Shown here one piece after another: positions 32,731 through 41,678 of a stretch of 42,620 bases of DNA. The DNA is taken from positions 1-42,620 of the forward strand of contig DATANR010000473.1 of the NCBI GenBank assembly GCA_036266155.1, given 5' to 3'. This DNA is from SIAJ01 sp036266155. Lineage in GTDB: Bacteria; Planctomycetota; Planctomycetia; Gemmatales; Gemmataceae. Every line of letters starts with the position of its first letter. Position 1 is the stretch's first letter. The notes below the pieces were generated by a model, which was given only the letters and a program-made list of their open reading frames with translations, was not told where the DNA came from and searched no databases. The position numbers were made by a program, and so were the translations under genes.

Positions 32731-33756
32731 TTACCAGCCCGCGCCTTTGACCTTGGTCCGGATTCGGCACAAGCTCTTGTCGGCCGTGATATAGAGTGTG
32801 CTGCCGTCTTCACCCCAGCCGCAGTTCGCGGTCGGGACGCCCGTCGCCAGCGTGCCAAGGTGCTTGCCTTCTGGCGTAAAGATGTAGACGCCGCCGGGAC
32901 CGGTCGCCCAAATCGTGCCATCCGAGCTGACCTTCATGCCGTCAGGAAGACCGGGCTTCTTCTCCTTATATTCCTTGGTCGAATCGTAGAAGACCTTGCC
33001 TTCGCCAAGCAAGCCATCAGCCTTCACGGGGAACGTCATCCAAACCGACTTGTCCGGGTCCGAGTTGGCGACGTAAAGCGTCTTCTCATCCGGAGAGAAA
33101 GCGAGACCATTTGGCCGCGTCATTTCCTTACTGAGGAGCGTCAACTCGCCTTTCGGACTCAATCGGTAAATGCCCTGGAAGTCGAGTTCCTTGGCTGGAT
33201 CCTCAGCGATCTTCGGCAATCCGTACGGCGGGTCCGTGAAGTAGATGTCGCCGTTCGTCTTAATGACGAGATCGTTCGGGCTATTGAGCCGTTTGCCTTC
33301 GAATTTATCAACGAGCGTCACGAACTTGCCGTCGACGAGCTTGGCCACGCGGCGGTCGCCGTGCATGCACATGATGAGTTCGCCGGCTTTGGTCATTGTC
33401 AGCCCGTTGGAGCCGGGTTCCTTGCCGGTGAAGGGATCGCTGCCCGTGTAGCCGCTCGGCTTCAGGAACTCTTTGAGACCACCCTCGGCCGACCATTGCC
33501 AGATCATGTTTTTCGGGATGTCCGAGAAGAGCACACGATTGTTGGCCTTGTCCCAGACCGGGCCTTCGGACCAGTCGAACTTGTTCGCGACCACCAACTC
33601 GATAAAAGCGTCTTCGCCGAGGACGGCGTCGAGCGCTTTGTCGAGCCGTTCGACGGTGCCGAGCGTCGGCACCTTGGGTTTCTCGGCGTTCGCCGGTCCG
33701 ACCAGGAGCGCGACGATGGCCACGGCCATAAGGCCAAAGCGAGAGAGGCGGGTCAT
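32731..33756 (-). CDS. SMP-30/gluconolactonase-like exported beta-propeller protein
   Basis: The 341-residue protein begins with a signal peptide (1-24, cleaved after ANA), so it acts outside the cytoplasm. The six-bladed SMP-30 propeller is recognisable from W-S-E-G-P-V-W (metal-binding Glu, about residue 62), N-S-P-N-D-L-V-I with Y-F-T-D-P-P-Y-G, P-N-G-L-A-F-S-P-D, and P-D-G-M-K-V-S-S-D-G. Members hydrolyse sugar lactones; the exact substrate is unknown. Start 33756 has GGAGACG upstream; a longer frame to 33948 has no signal peptide at its front. Confidence 0.88.
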   Translation of the reverse strand: MTRLSRFGLMAVAIVALLVGPANAEKPKVPTLGTVERLDKALDAVLGEDAFIELVVANKFDWSEGPVWDKANNRVLFSDIPKNMIWQWSAEGGLKEFLKPSGYTGSDPFTGKEPGSNGLTMTKAGELIMCMHGDRRVAKLVDGKFVTLVDKFEGKRLNSPNDLVIKTNGDIYFTDPPYGLPKIAEDPAKELDFQGIYRLSPKGELTLLSKEMTRPNGLAFSPDEKTLYVANSDPDKSVWMTFPVKADGLLGEGKVFYDSTKEYKEKKPGLPDGMKVSSDGTIWATGPGGVYIFTPEGKHLGTLATGVPTANCGWGEDGSTLYITADKSLCRIRTKVKGAGW

Positions 33757-34301
33757 GGTGAAACGTCTCCGCGGCATATGGACGGTTTCGGGAAGCACAT
33801 CGTACCCCGCTCCGTCCCATGTACAAGCGAAAAATGGCATCATTATCAAGTGCGCGGACGACAGGAGATTGACTTTCGTTCGCGCCGCGCACACCCCCCT
33901 GAACGTATTTCTAATATCTGGCGTCCGTTCAAATGTCAGATCCGTCAATTTCGGGTCGGTGAATCATAAATTAAGACGTAATAATAACTTCGGATGAAAT
34001 TGACCTTATAGCAGTCATGCGAATCGAACGTCGTAGTGGCCGTCAGATCGATCAGCAAAACTCGACTCTTGAATGAAACTGGAATTTGAATCGATAGCGC
34101 TTGGCGAGCGGAGAGGCGGTAGCCGCCCCGATCTTGACAGCATCGGGCCGACGCGCGGTACGCGCGCCGCGGCGTAGCGAAAGTAGGAACGGGGTTGACG
34201 AGAAAATCTGTTGCGACGTTACCGATCGGGCGGTTCGAAAGGGCTCCGGCTTCTATAACTTAGGAAACCGAATTGGCACCCCCGCCGCACTCCCTGAACG
34301 G
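33757..34301. other. divergent intergenic region, AT-richer centre
   Basis: This 545-base region lies between the SMP-30-like gene (minus) and the permease gene (plus). The part from about 33900 to 34100 is clearly richer in A and T than the genes around it and probably holds promoters for both sides. A TTGACG at about 34195 could be a -35 hexamer but no good -10 follows. I see no small gene. Confidence 0.4.
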
Positions 34302-35882
34302 ATGTCTGAACCCAGCGCCGACTATTCCGATGCGACTTCCTCCGCCGACGGCTCGCCCGTTGCCGCGGAGCCGCGCCGGCTTTCGTTGTGGGACTCGATC
34401 TGCCTGATCGTCGGCATCATCATCGGCGCATCGATTTACCAAAGTTCGCAATACGTCTTTCAGAGCGCCGGCAGCGCCAGCATGGGCATGGCCGCGTGGG
34501 CCGTCGGTGGAATCGTCTCGCTCATCGGCGCGCTCTGTTACGCGGAACTCGCGAGCGCCTATCGCACTGCGGGCGGCGATTACACCTATCTGACGCGTGC
34601 CTATGGTTCCAAGGTGGGTTTCGTGTTCGCCTGGGCCGAGCTGTCGGTGATTCGCACCGGCGGCAGCATCGCGTTCATGGCCTACATCTTCGCCAAGTAC
34701 GCCAGCGAATTCTGTCCGCTTGGGCCAGGGCTTGCGCCGTATTCGAAGCTCATTTATGCATTGCTCGGAATCATTGGTCTGACGTTCATCAACGCCGTTG
34801 GCGTCCGGCCGGGCCGGCTCGTGCAGAATGTGCTGACGAGCGCCAACATTATCGGTTTGACGAGCATCGCGATTATTGGCCTGATTTGGTATCTGCTGCC
34901 GAATCCGGGTCCGGCCGCAAGTGATCGCGCTGCCGTGGATGTCGCGGCGGCGGTCGGCGCCGCGACCAACCCACTCACGGCTGCCTCAACGGTTCCCACG
35001 TTGCCCGAGGCGTTCGAGTTGTCGTTCGCGCTCACGATGGTTTGGGTTTTCTATGCCTATGGCGGCTGGAACGAGGCGGCGTTTATCGCTTCCGAAGTGA
35101 AGAACCCAAAGCGCAACATCCGCCGCGCTCTCATGCTCGGCACGCTGCTTGTCACGGTCATCTATATGGCGGTGAACCTGGCCTATATCGGCGCGCTCGG
35201 CTACTGGGGCGTATGCAAATCGGAGACGATCGCGGCGGACATGTTCGCTCTGCCGTTCGGCGAATTCGGTCGCGCCGACATCGGTCGGAAGATCATCAGT
35301 GCTCTCGTCATGGTGTCGGCGCTTGGTTCAATTCACGGCTTGTTGTTCACGGGCATGCGGCTCTATGGCACCTTCGGTCGCGATCATCAACTGTTCGCGT
35401 GGCTGGCTGGCAAGGAAGACAAGACGCACTCAAACGGAGCCTTGTTCGCCCAGGCGGCTTTCAGCATTCTCTTGATCGCCGTTGTCGAACTGGCCTATCA
35501 CTGGCGCGTGATCCTGTGCCAGGTGGCCGGCTATTGTGGGATCGAACTCGACGCCGGCTTCCAGACGCAGGGCGACATTTACCGGCTCGTCGCCTGCACA
35601 GCGCCGGTGTTCTGGCTCTTCTTCTTGCTGACAGCTTGCTCGCTGTTCGTGCTGCGCTGGCGCGATCCGAACATCGAACGGCCATACCTTGTTCCTTTGT
35701 ACCCGGTCCTGCCACTGATCTTCGTTCTCTCATGTGCATTCATGCTCTACAAGTCGAGTGCCTACGCGCTGAAGCAACAACCGGCTGAGGCCTTGATCGT
35801 GTTTGGGCTCATGCTGATTGGCGTGCCGCTCGGCATCTGGTCAGCACGGGCGCGTGTAAAATATCAGCAATCCGAATCTTGA
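34302..35882 (+). CDS. APC-family amino-acid permease
   Basis: The 526-residue product has about 12 membrane helices and the opening helix of the APC superfamily, with L-S-L-W-D-S-I-C-L-I-V-G-I-I-I-G-A-S-I-Y near residues 27-46 (the unwound G-S/A-G-I-like substrate site is G-A-S-I here), A-L-C-Y-A-E-L-A-S-A-Y near 80-90 and Y-G-G-W-N-E-A-A-F-I-A-S-E near 252-264. It likely exchanges or imports amino acids at the inner membrane. The first 25 residues are acidic and cytoplasmic. I start at ATG 34302; an in-frame extension upstream lacks helices and is rejected. The DnaJ-like gene follows after 27 bases. Confidence 0.87.
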   Translation: MSEPSADYSDATSSADGSPVAAEPRRLSLWDSICLIVGIIIGASIYQSSQYVFQSAGSASMGMAAWAVGGIVSLIGALCYAELASAYRTAGGDYTYLTRAYGSKVGFVFAWAELSVIRTGGSIAFMAYIFAKYASEFCPLGPGLAPYSKLIYALLGIIGLTFINAVGVRPGRLVQNVLTSANIIGLTSIAIIGLIWYLLPNPGPAASDRAAVDVAAAVGAATNPLTAASTVPTLPEAFELSFALTMVWVFYAYGGWNEAAFIASEVKNPKRNIRRALMLGTLLVTVIYMAVNLAYIGALGYWGVCKSETIAADMFALPFGEFGRADIGRKIISALVMVSALGSIHGLLFTGMRLYGTFGRDHQLFAWLAGKEDKTHSNGALFAQAAFSILLIAVVELAYHWRVILCQVAGYCGIELDAGFQTQGDIYRLVACTAPVFWLFFLLTACSLFVLRWRDPNIERPYLVPLYPVLPLIFVLSCAFMLYKSSAYALKQQPAEALIVFGLMLIGVPLGIWSARARVKYQQSES

Positions 35883-35909
35883 TGTTCCGGACGGGAACGA
35901 AAACAACCC

Positions 35910-36833
35910 ATGCCTCGCGATCATTATGAAGTGCTCGGCGTCTCGAAGTCGGCTTCGGCCGACGAGATCGCCAAGGCGTACAAGAAACTCGCTCGCCAGC
36001 ATCACCCGGATCGCAATCCGGGCGACAAACAAGCCGAGAGCCGCTTCAAGGAAATTCAAAACGCTTACGACACGCTGAGCGATCCAAAGAAGAAAGGTAT
36101 CTACGACCAGTTTGGAACCGATGTGCCCCCCGGCGCGGCCGGTGGTGGGTTTCCCGGCGGCTTCCAGTTCCCCGGCGGTGGCGGCGGGCAGCAAATCGAT
36201 CCGGAGATGGCTCAGGAGGTCTTCCGCCGCATGTTCGGCGGGGGCGGCGGCGGCGGTGGATTTGAGGATCTCTTCGGTGGCGGAGGCAATCGGGGCCGTG
36301 GTCGGGGCCGCGGTCGGCCGCAGCCGAGTGCTGAGACGGTCGACGTCGAAGCGCACGTTCCCTTCCTGACGGCGGCGATGGGTGGCACGATCGGCCTGCG
36401 CGTCGGCGACCGCGACATCGACGTCCGCGTTCCCGCCGGCTTCGAAGATGGCAAGAAACTCCGCGTGGCGGGGCAGGGCGAGTACGGCGAAGACATCGTC
36501 GTCACGGTCCGCATCGCGCCGCATCCGTACTTCCGGCGGGAAGGCAAGGACATCTTGATCGATGTGCCGATCAGCATTCCGGAAGCTGTCGTCGGCGGCA
36601 AAGTAGAAGTGCCCACGGTCGCCGGAAAGCGCGTGACCGTCAAAGTCCCGCCCGGCACCTCAAGCGGCTCTCGCGTCCGCCTGCCCGGCATGGGCATCGG
36701 CGGCGGCGATCAATACCTCGTGATGAAAGTCGTCGTCCCCAAGGGCAAGCCGGACGATCGGACGAAGGAGATCATGGACGAATACGCCAAACTCCATCCG
36801 GATGACGTGCGGATAGACGTGCCGTGGCGCTAA
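35910..36833 (+). CDS. DnaJ/CbpA-type co-chaperone without zinc finger
   Basis: The 307-residue protein has a J domain at 4-68 with the HPD triad in Q-H-H-P-D-R-N-P-G that stimulates DnaK ATPase, a Gly/Phe-rich region (about 72-135), and a C-terminal DnaJ substrate-binding domain (about 145-295: D-V-E-A-H-V-P-F, P-A-G-F-E-D-G-K-K-L-R-V-A-G-Q-G, P-P-G-T-S-S-G-S-R-V-R-L-P-G-M-G). The four CxxCxGxG zinc repeats of DnaJ are absent, so it is a class II (CbpA-like) protein. An R-G-R-G-R-G-R-G-R run near residue 130-140 is unusual. Confidence 0.92.
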   Translation: MPRDHYEVLGVSKSASADEIAKAYKKLARQHHPDRNPGDKQAESRFKEIQNAYDTLSDPKKKGIYDQFGTDVPPGAAGGGFPGGFQFPGGGGGQQIDPEMAQEVFRRMFGGGGGGGGFEDLFGGGGNRGRGRGRGRPQPSAETVDVEAHVPFLTAAMGGTIGLRVGDRDIDVRVPAGFEDGKKLRVAGQGEYGEDIVVTVRIAPHPYFRREGKDILIDVPISIPEAVVGGKVEVPTVAGKRVTVKVPPGTSSGSRVRLPGMGIGGGDQYLVMKVVVPKGKPDDRTKEIMDEYAKLHPDDVRIDVPWR

Positions 36834-36845
36834 GTCGCTTGCGGC

Positions 36846-37775
36846 TTAGCGCTCCACCAGCGGCGCAATGACGCGCTCAACCTCCGCCTCCGTCTTCACC
36901 GCCGGCACGTCGGTGAACAACTCCCACGTCTCTTCCAATTCCGCGCTTTGACCGGGGTTCAGCGTGCATAGCACACCGACCGTTTCCATCTCCAGCATGT
37001 CCTCGTTCGAGAAGGTCTGGTAGCTCGTGCCGGTGTCCGGATACTCGGCCCATTCGTGGTGCCGGAAGCGCTTCACGAAGAGCGTGCCTTGATTCAGATA
37101 GGCGACCCAGGGAACCGGATGGCCGAGACCGATCTTGGTTGGACCTTTCTTCGCGTCTTGCCGCAGGAAGATAAATTTCGAGCCGAACGTCCAGCGGTCG
37201 TCCGTGAAGTCGAAATAGGGCCAGAGGATCAGTTTCTGGTTCGGGGCGAAGTCGCCGGGGTGCTTCGCGTTCTTCGGATCGAGTGGATGATTTTTGTGCG
37301 GCGGGACTGGGATGATCTCCATGCCGCCGGGCGCCATCACCGTCGGACCCCAGGGCGCAAGCGTCGTCGGCGTCTGGCCAACATTGGTGACGCGCAGGCG
37401 AATGTGAGCCCGCGAGCCCTTCTCGTCGAGCCGGACCTCCATGACCTTTTGCACGCCATACGCTTCTTCGACCGGCGGGGTGAACCGTGCGGCGAAGTCG
37501 CCGAGCTTCGCGTGCCCGACAGGCCGGTTATCGGGGAAATAGGTCCGCGTCAGGTCTTCGGGCGCTAGCCAGAAGCGCAGTCCGCCGCGGATCTGCCATT
37601 CCTTTTCGCCAAAGCCGCCCATCATTTCGTCGTAATTCTTCATCACATTGAACCCGCCCGGCTTGCGGTACGCGATGACGCGCGGCCCAACGTCGAGTGT
37701 CACAATCAGCTCGGCCGATTCGTTGGCGATGTGTAGGTTGTTCTTCCAGCCGCGGTATTCGACGGTTTCGATCAT
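36846..37775 (-). CDS. DUF4380 family protein (mutarotase-like fold)
   Basis: The 309-residue product matches DUF4380: V-T-L-D-V-G-P-R-V-I-A-Y near 25-36, F-W-L-A-P-E near 68-73, L-R-V-T-N-V-G near 126-132 with P-W-G-P-T-V-M-A-P-G-G near 142-152, and G-H-P-V-P-W-V-A-Y near 219-227. The pattern resembles galactose mutarotase-like carbohydrate-binding beta sandwiches. No signal peptide is seen. It lies 30 bases downstream of the large beta-propeller gene and is probably its partner in one transcript. The substrate is unknown. Confidence 0.8.
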   Translation of the reverse strand: MIETVEYRGWKNNLHIANESAELIVTLDVGPRVIAYRKPGGFNVMKNYDEMMGGFGEKEWQIRGGLRFWLAPEDLTRTYFPDNRPVGHAKLGDFAARFTPPVEEAYGVQKVMEVRLDEKGSRAHIRLRVTNVGQTPTTLAPWGPTVMAPGGMEIIPVPPHKNHPLDPKNAKHPGDFAPNQKLILWPYFDFTDDRWTFGSKFIFLRQDAKKGPTKIGLGHPVPWVAYLNQGTLFVKRFRHHEWAEYPDTGTSYQTFSNEDMLEMETVGVLCTLNPGQSAELEETWELFTDVPAVKTEAEVERVIAPLVER

Positions 37776-37805
37776 GATCGTCTCAAGGGTTGCGAAATCA
37801 TGTTG

Positions 37806-40800
37806 CTACTTGGCGTCCTTGGCCTTCGGCTCTTCCGTCTTCGGCTCTTGCTTCGGCCGCGGCTTCAATTCGCCAAGAACGACCGTGCCATCGACTAGTG
37901 GCGCCAGCACGCGGTTCGCTCCAACCGGCACTGCGGCCGATGCGAACGCGTGGCTGCCCGTCAGGTGGAACTCGTCGCCGGTCTCTTTGCCATGAGTGAT
38001 GTCGATGACGCGGATGACGCCGGCCCGATCGGTGAGCAGAACGCGTTTGCCGTCAATGATCGGCCGGCCTTCGAGCGCTTTAATGGGCGCCGGTCCGACC
38101 CATTCCGCGTTGTCAGCATCGGGCGATAGCCAGACCATCTTCCCGTCGACGGTGTACGTGATCCGCTGCGAACCGTCGCCGGCTTTTTCGAGATGTAGCC
38201 CAGTTGCGATTGGTCCGACCGGTAGCCAGTTCTTCGGACCGGGCCGCCAGACAGTGACCGCGGGTAGCGTCAGTTTGTTGCCGTCGATCATCGTGAGCCG
38301 GCCCTGGCCGTCGCCGAGCACCACGCGCGGCGGCGATGTCGGTAGCACGACCATTGCAGCGGCAGGACGCTCCGATAATCTCAATTTGCCTTGCGTAACG
38401 AACAGTTTGGTACTTGACGACCATTGCCAGCGGATCACGGAGCGTGCTCCGTCGGTGGCATAGAGTTCATCGTCGTTGAGCGGGACCAAATGACATACCG
38501 AAGTTGCAGGCAAGCGCTCACCACGCCAGGTGGGGCCTTGCTCCAGCACTGCGGCCGGGTCGCCGAGCTTGAGCCGGTAGAGATTGCCATCCGACAACGG
38601 CACGATGAGAAACTGTCCCGAAACGATCGGCAGGCCAGCCGGCGCCGGCTTTTCCTTGAACATCCGCTCTTCGAGTACATTGCCAACGAGACGGCGGATA
38701 AGCAATTGCGGCCGCCCATCGGCCGCTTCGCCGGTCAGCACTGCGACCGCCGAATCGTTCGGTCCCGCGATCATGCCCAAGTAGGCCGAGAATCCGCTTG
38801 CCGGCCGAGCGACCAGCCATTTCTCATCGACGAGCCAGGCAACCGCGCCTTTCTCCGCGAGGGGCTTGGTGTCAACGCGATAGAAGCCGCCGGCCTGATC
38901 CATCATGACGATCGCGTCGCCGATCCGCATCGGGTCGCCCTTGATCATGAGGCCGAGTTCACGCCGCCAGCGAACCTCGCCGGTGCGCGTGTCGACGGCC
39001 GTCGCGCGGCAGGTCATGCCATCTTGTGTCACCACGACGAATGTGTCGCCGCGGAGGTTCGTCTGCGGATTCTGCAGCGGTTCGCCGGCCGGGATCGGGT
39101 CGCCGTACGGGATGAGCCGGACGCCTTCGCCTTGATTGATTCCGAAGCGGAATTTCTGCAAGACGCCGGCTGCGAGGATCCAGAACATGCCTTCCTCGGC
39201 CATTACGACCTGGCCACGCGACGGTTTCGTGTCGTTGTTCTTCGATGGCTTCGACGGGAACGCGAACAAGTTCTCGTCGCTGTTTCCCGCGAGCGCGAGG
39301 CCATAGAGCCCGAACTGGCCCTTATCCGTAACAACCGCCACCTTCTCGCCGTCGCAGTGCGGCGGGAACGACGCCCAGCCGGGGATCGGAATCTCCTTTG
39401 ACTCTGGCTCGCTGATCGGTTTGCCGTCCGCTCCGTCGGCGAGCCGAAAGGCCTTCAGCTTCATCGTGTCGAGCCCGTCGGCCTGACCGAGCACGAAGAA
39501 CTTGGGGCCGGGATCGTTCGGGTCTGGGTTCGAGAAGACCGGGACGCCGCGAAGGCTGCCGCGCGGATGTCGCGTCGACATCACGCCAAGCAGCACGGGT
39601 TCGAGTCGCTTGCCATCGGGATCGTGGCGATACACATCGAAAACGTAAACGGCCTGGGCGTCGCCCGGAACGTAGAGGAGGCCGGTACCCGGTCGGCCGA
39701 CGATTGTCGGCCCGAGTGCTCGCCCCGTCGTGATATGTCCGACAATGTCGCCGCTGGCGAGTTCGATTTCGAGAATGGTTCCATTCGCATCGCCAAGGGA
39801 CACATAGGCGTTTGGCCCGACGATCGCCGGCGGCCCCTGGCACGGCACCGCGAGGGCTTGATGCCAAAGCGGTCGGCCATCCTTCGCTCCGCGAGCGGTG
39901 ATGCCGAACTGATTGCCCGTGTTCGACGCGATGAGCACCATCTCTGCGTTTAGATCGGAAGCGGGCACGCGGACGGGCATGATGTCGGTGTCGAGCCCCG
40001 TGCGGGCGGCCCAGCGCACTCGGCCGTCGAATTCGTCCAACGCGTAAAGCACGCCGCGGGCTTGGCAGAAGAAGATGGTCGGCGCCCACGTCAATTGCCG
40101 AGGTAGGGCACGGTCGAACCGCGGAGCAAAGAGCAGGCTTGTCAGTCCATCGTCTGGAACGGCCGTTGGTCGAATGGGATCCTTTTGACGAACATAGACC
40201 GCCCTGGCCTCGATCTTGCGATTCATCTCGGCAAGATTGGCGACGACCTGCGGGTCCTTCTCGATACCGATCTTCATCGCCTCGAGGCGATACCTCTCCA
40301 TGTCGTCGTCGGTACTCTCGCCCTTGTATTTCTCAATCTGATTGACTTTCGCCAGACGGGCACGTGAAGTGTCGACAGTCGCGCGAAGCACGACGGCACT
40401 AGCTTCCAGCGACGGCGGATCCTTCTCTCCGATTGGTCGAAAACGATCGAGGGCTTTTTGAACAGCAAGCGCACTGTTCAACGATTTTTCCGCGCCGTCC
40501 GGATCATTGGCGGCTGCTTGAGCGGTTCCCTTTTCGAGCAGGTTCTCCATGAGGCGAACGCCAGTTTGCCAGATTTCAACACCGCGAATATCTCGATGCG
40601 CGAACTTGCCGACCTTTTCGTCTTCGATCGTCTGCAAAAACTTGTCCCATTCGACGAGACCCGGCTGCGGGTCATCCTTGGCCGTGACCGCGGCGACGGC
40701 ATGCCGTACTGACGACAGCTCGGCAAAGAAGCGCGCCTCTGGAACGAGATCGTGCTTGGGATGCTCATTGACAATCTGCTCAAAGATCTTGCGGGCCTGC

Positions 40801-41531
40801 GGAAAGTTCCCGGCGTCGTATTCTTTGTGCCCGGCGATGAGCAAACGCTTCGGCGCGTCGTTGATGTACCGAAAGAGAAAGTATCCGCCGGCACCGAGGC
40901 AGATAACCGTGAACCCAATCAACACGACCAACACGCCAAACCGTCGCCGCTTGCGGCGAAGCGTTGTCTTCGGAATGGGCCCAGATTGTGCTGCCGGTCG
41001 CTCGTACTCCTTGGGCTCGGCCATCGGTTCCAAATCGACCGGCGGCAATGGCGGCGGCACCGCGGGCCCGCTCGGGATCGCGGACCAGTGAACTTCTTTC
41101 GGTGCAGGCGCCGCCATCGGCTTCGGTTTGGGCTTCGCCGGCTCTTCCCACGGAAAGTCGCCGGGCTTCGGCGGCTGAAAGCCATTGTCGTGCCAGGTAA
41201 CTTCGCGCGGCTTCACCGGTGCCGATGGAACGATCGGCGTTGGCGGTGCAACAGGTCGCGCCGGTTGAACAGGTGCGACGTCGCGGATCACTTGCACGAA
41301 ATCAGAAACGTTGCCGCTCCGCGAAACGACCGGCGGCGCGTCGGTCCGCGGACGAGCCGGCGTATCAACCGGAGGAGTCTTGTCAGCGGGAATCGCAGGC
41401 GCAACATCGGGGCTGGCGTCGCGAACGGGAAACATTTCGTGGCAAGACGTGCACCGCATCACTTTGCCGCGCATCGACTCCTGCAATTGGAAGCGAGTCT
41501 TGCATTCGGGACAAACGGCGTTTATCGGCAC
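37806..41531 (-). CDS. large zinc-ribbon/TM/TPR/PQQ-like beta-propeller protein
   Basis: The 1241-residue protein has an MJ0042-type zinc ribbon (Cys7, Cys10, Cys27, Cys30), a proline-rich cytoplasmic linker (40-190), a single membrane helix (about 198-221) after the basic stretch R-R-K-R-R-R, a TPR-like segment (230-262: A-G-H-K-E-Y-D-A-G-N-F-P-Q-A-R-K-I-F), a helical region, and then from about residue 490 a series of PQQ-like propeller blades (V-L-Y-A-L-D-E-F-D-G-R-V-R-W, V-D-T-R-T-G-E-V-R-W-R, and others). The end is Lys/Glu-rich. Combining a cytoplasmic zinc ribbon with an exterior propeller on one helix suggests signal or scaffolding transfer across the membrane. Typical of planctomycetes; function unknown. 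Confidence 0.85.
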   Translation of the reverse strand: MPINAVCPECKTRFQLQESMRGKVMRCTSCHEMFPVRDASPDVAPAIPADKTPPVDTPARPRTDAPPVVSRSGNVSDFVQVIRDVAPVQPARPVAPPTPIVPSAPVKPREVTWHDNGFQPPKPGDFPWEEPAKPKPKPMAAPAPKEVHWSAIPSGPAVPPPLPPVDLEPMAEPKEYERPAAQSGPIPKTTLRRKRRRFGVLVVLIGFTVICLGAGGYFLFRYINDAPKRLLIAGHKEYDAGNFPQARKIFEQIVNEHPKHDLVPEARFFAELSSVRHAVAAVTAKDDPQPGLVEWDKFLQTIEDEKVGKFAHRDIRGVEIWQTGVRLMENLLEKGTAQAAANDPDGAEKSLNSALAVQKALDRFRPIGEKDPPSLEASAVVLRATVDTSRARLAKVNQIEKYKGESTDDDMERYRLEAMKIGIEKDPQVVANLAEMNRKIEARAVYVRQKDPIRPTAVPDDGLTSLLFAPRFDRALPRQLTWAPTIFFCQARGVLYALDEFDGRVRWAARTGLDTDIMPVRVPASDLNAEMVLIASNTGNQFGITARGAKDGRPLWHQALAVPCQGPPAIVGPNAYVSLGDANGTILEIELASGDIVGHITTGRALGPTIVGRPGTGLLYVPGDAQAVYVFDVYRHDPDGKRLEPVLLGVMSTRHPRGSLRGVPVFSNPDPNDPGPKFFVLGQADGLDTMKLKAFRLADGADGKPISEPESKEIPIPGWASFPPHCDGEKVAVVTDKGQFGLYGLALAGNSDENLFAFPSKPSKNNDTKPSRGQVVMAEEGMFWILAAGVLQKFRFGINQGEGVRLIPYGDPIPAGEPLQNPQTNLRGDTFVVVTQDGMTCRATAVDTRTGEVRWRRELGLMIKGDPMRIGDAIVMMDQAGGFYRVDTKPLAEKGAVAWLVDEKWLVARPASGFSAYLGMIAGPNDSAVAVLTGEAADGRPQLLIRRLVGNVLEERMFKEKPAPAGLPIVSGQFLIVPLSDGNLYRLKLGDPAAVLEQGPTWRGERLPATSVCHLVPLNDDELYATDGARSVIRWQWSSSTKLFVTQGKLRLSERPAAAMVVLPTSPPRVVLGDGQGRLTMIDGNKLTLPAVTVWRPGPKNWLPVGPIATGLHLEKAGDGSQRITYTVDGKMVWLSPDADNAEWVGPAPIKALEGRPIIDGKRVLLTDRAGVIRVIDITHGKETGDEFHLTGSHAFASAAVPVGANRVLAPLVDGTVVLGELKPRPKQEPKTEEPKAKDAK

Positions 41532-41678
41532 GGGTCATCCTGGACGGCTATGGGGTCGCTGGGATTTTACCGCAAGGACCGGGGGTCGGGCCAGTTGATT
41601 TGGTCGATCGGTGGTTTGCCCCTTCCGATTCAAAGGGCTAACATGCCAACACCAACGCCACGCACTCGAGGATCGACC

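Noticed and set aside
32647..33969. 440-residue plus-strand frame opposite the SMP-30-like gene
   Set aside because: Antisense shadow of a gene with clear signal peptide and catalytic motifs.
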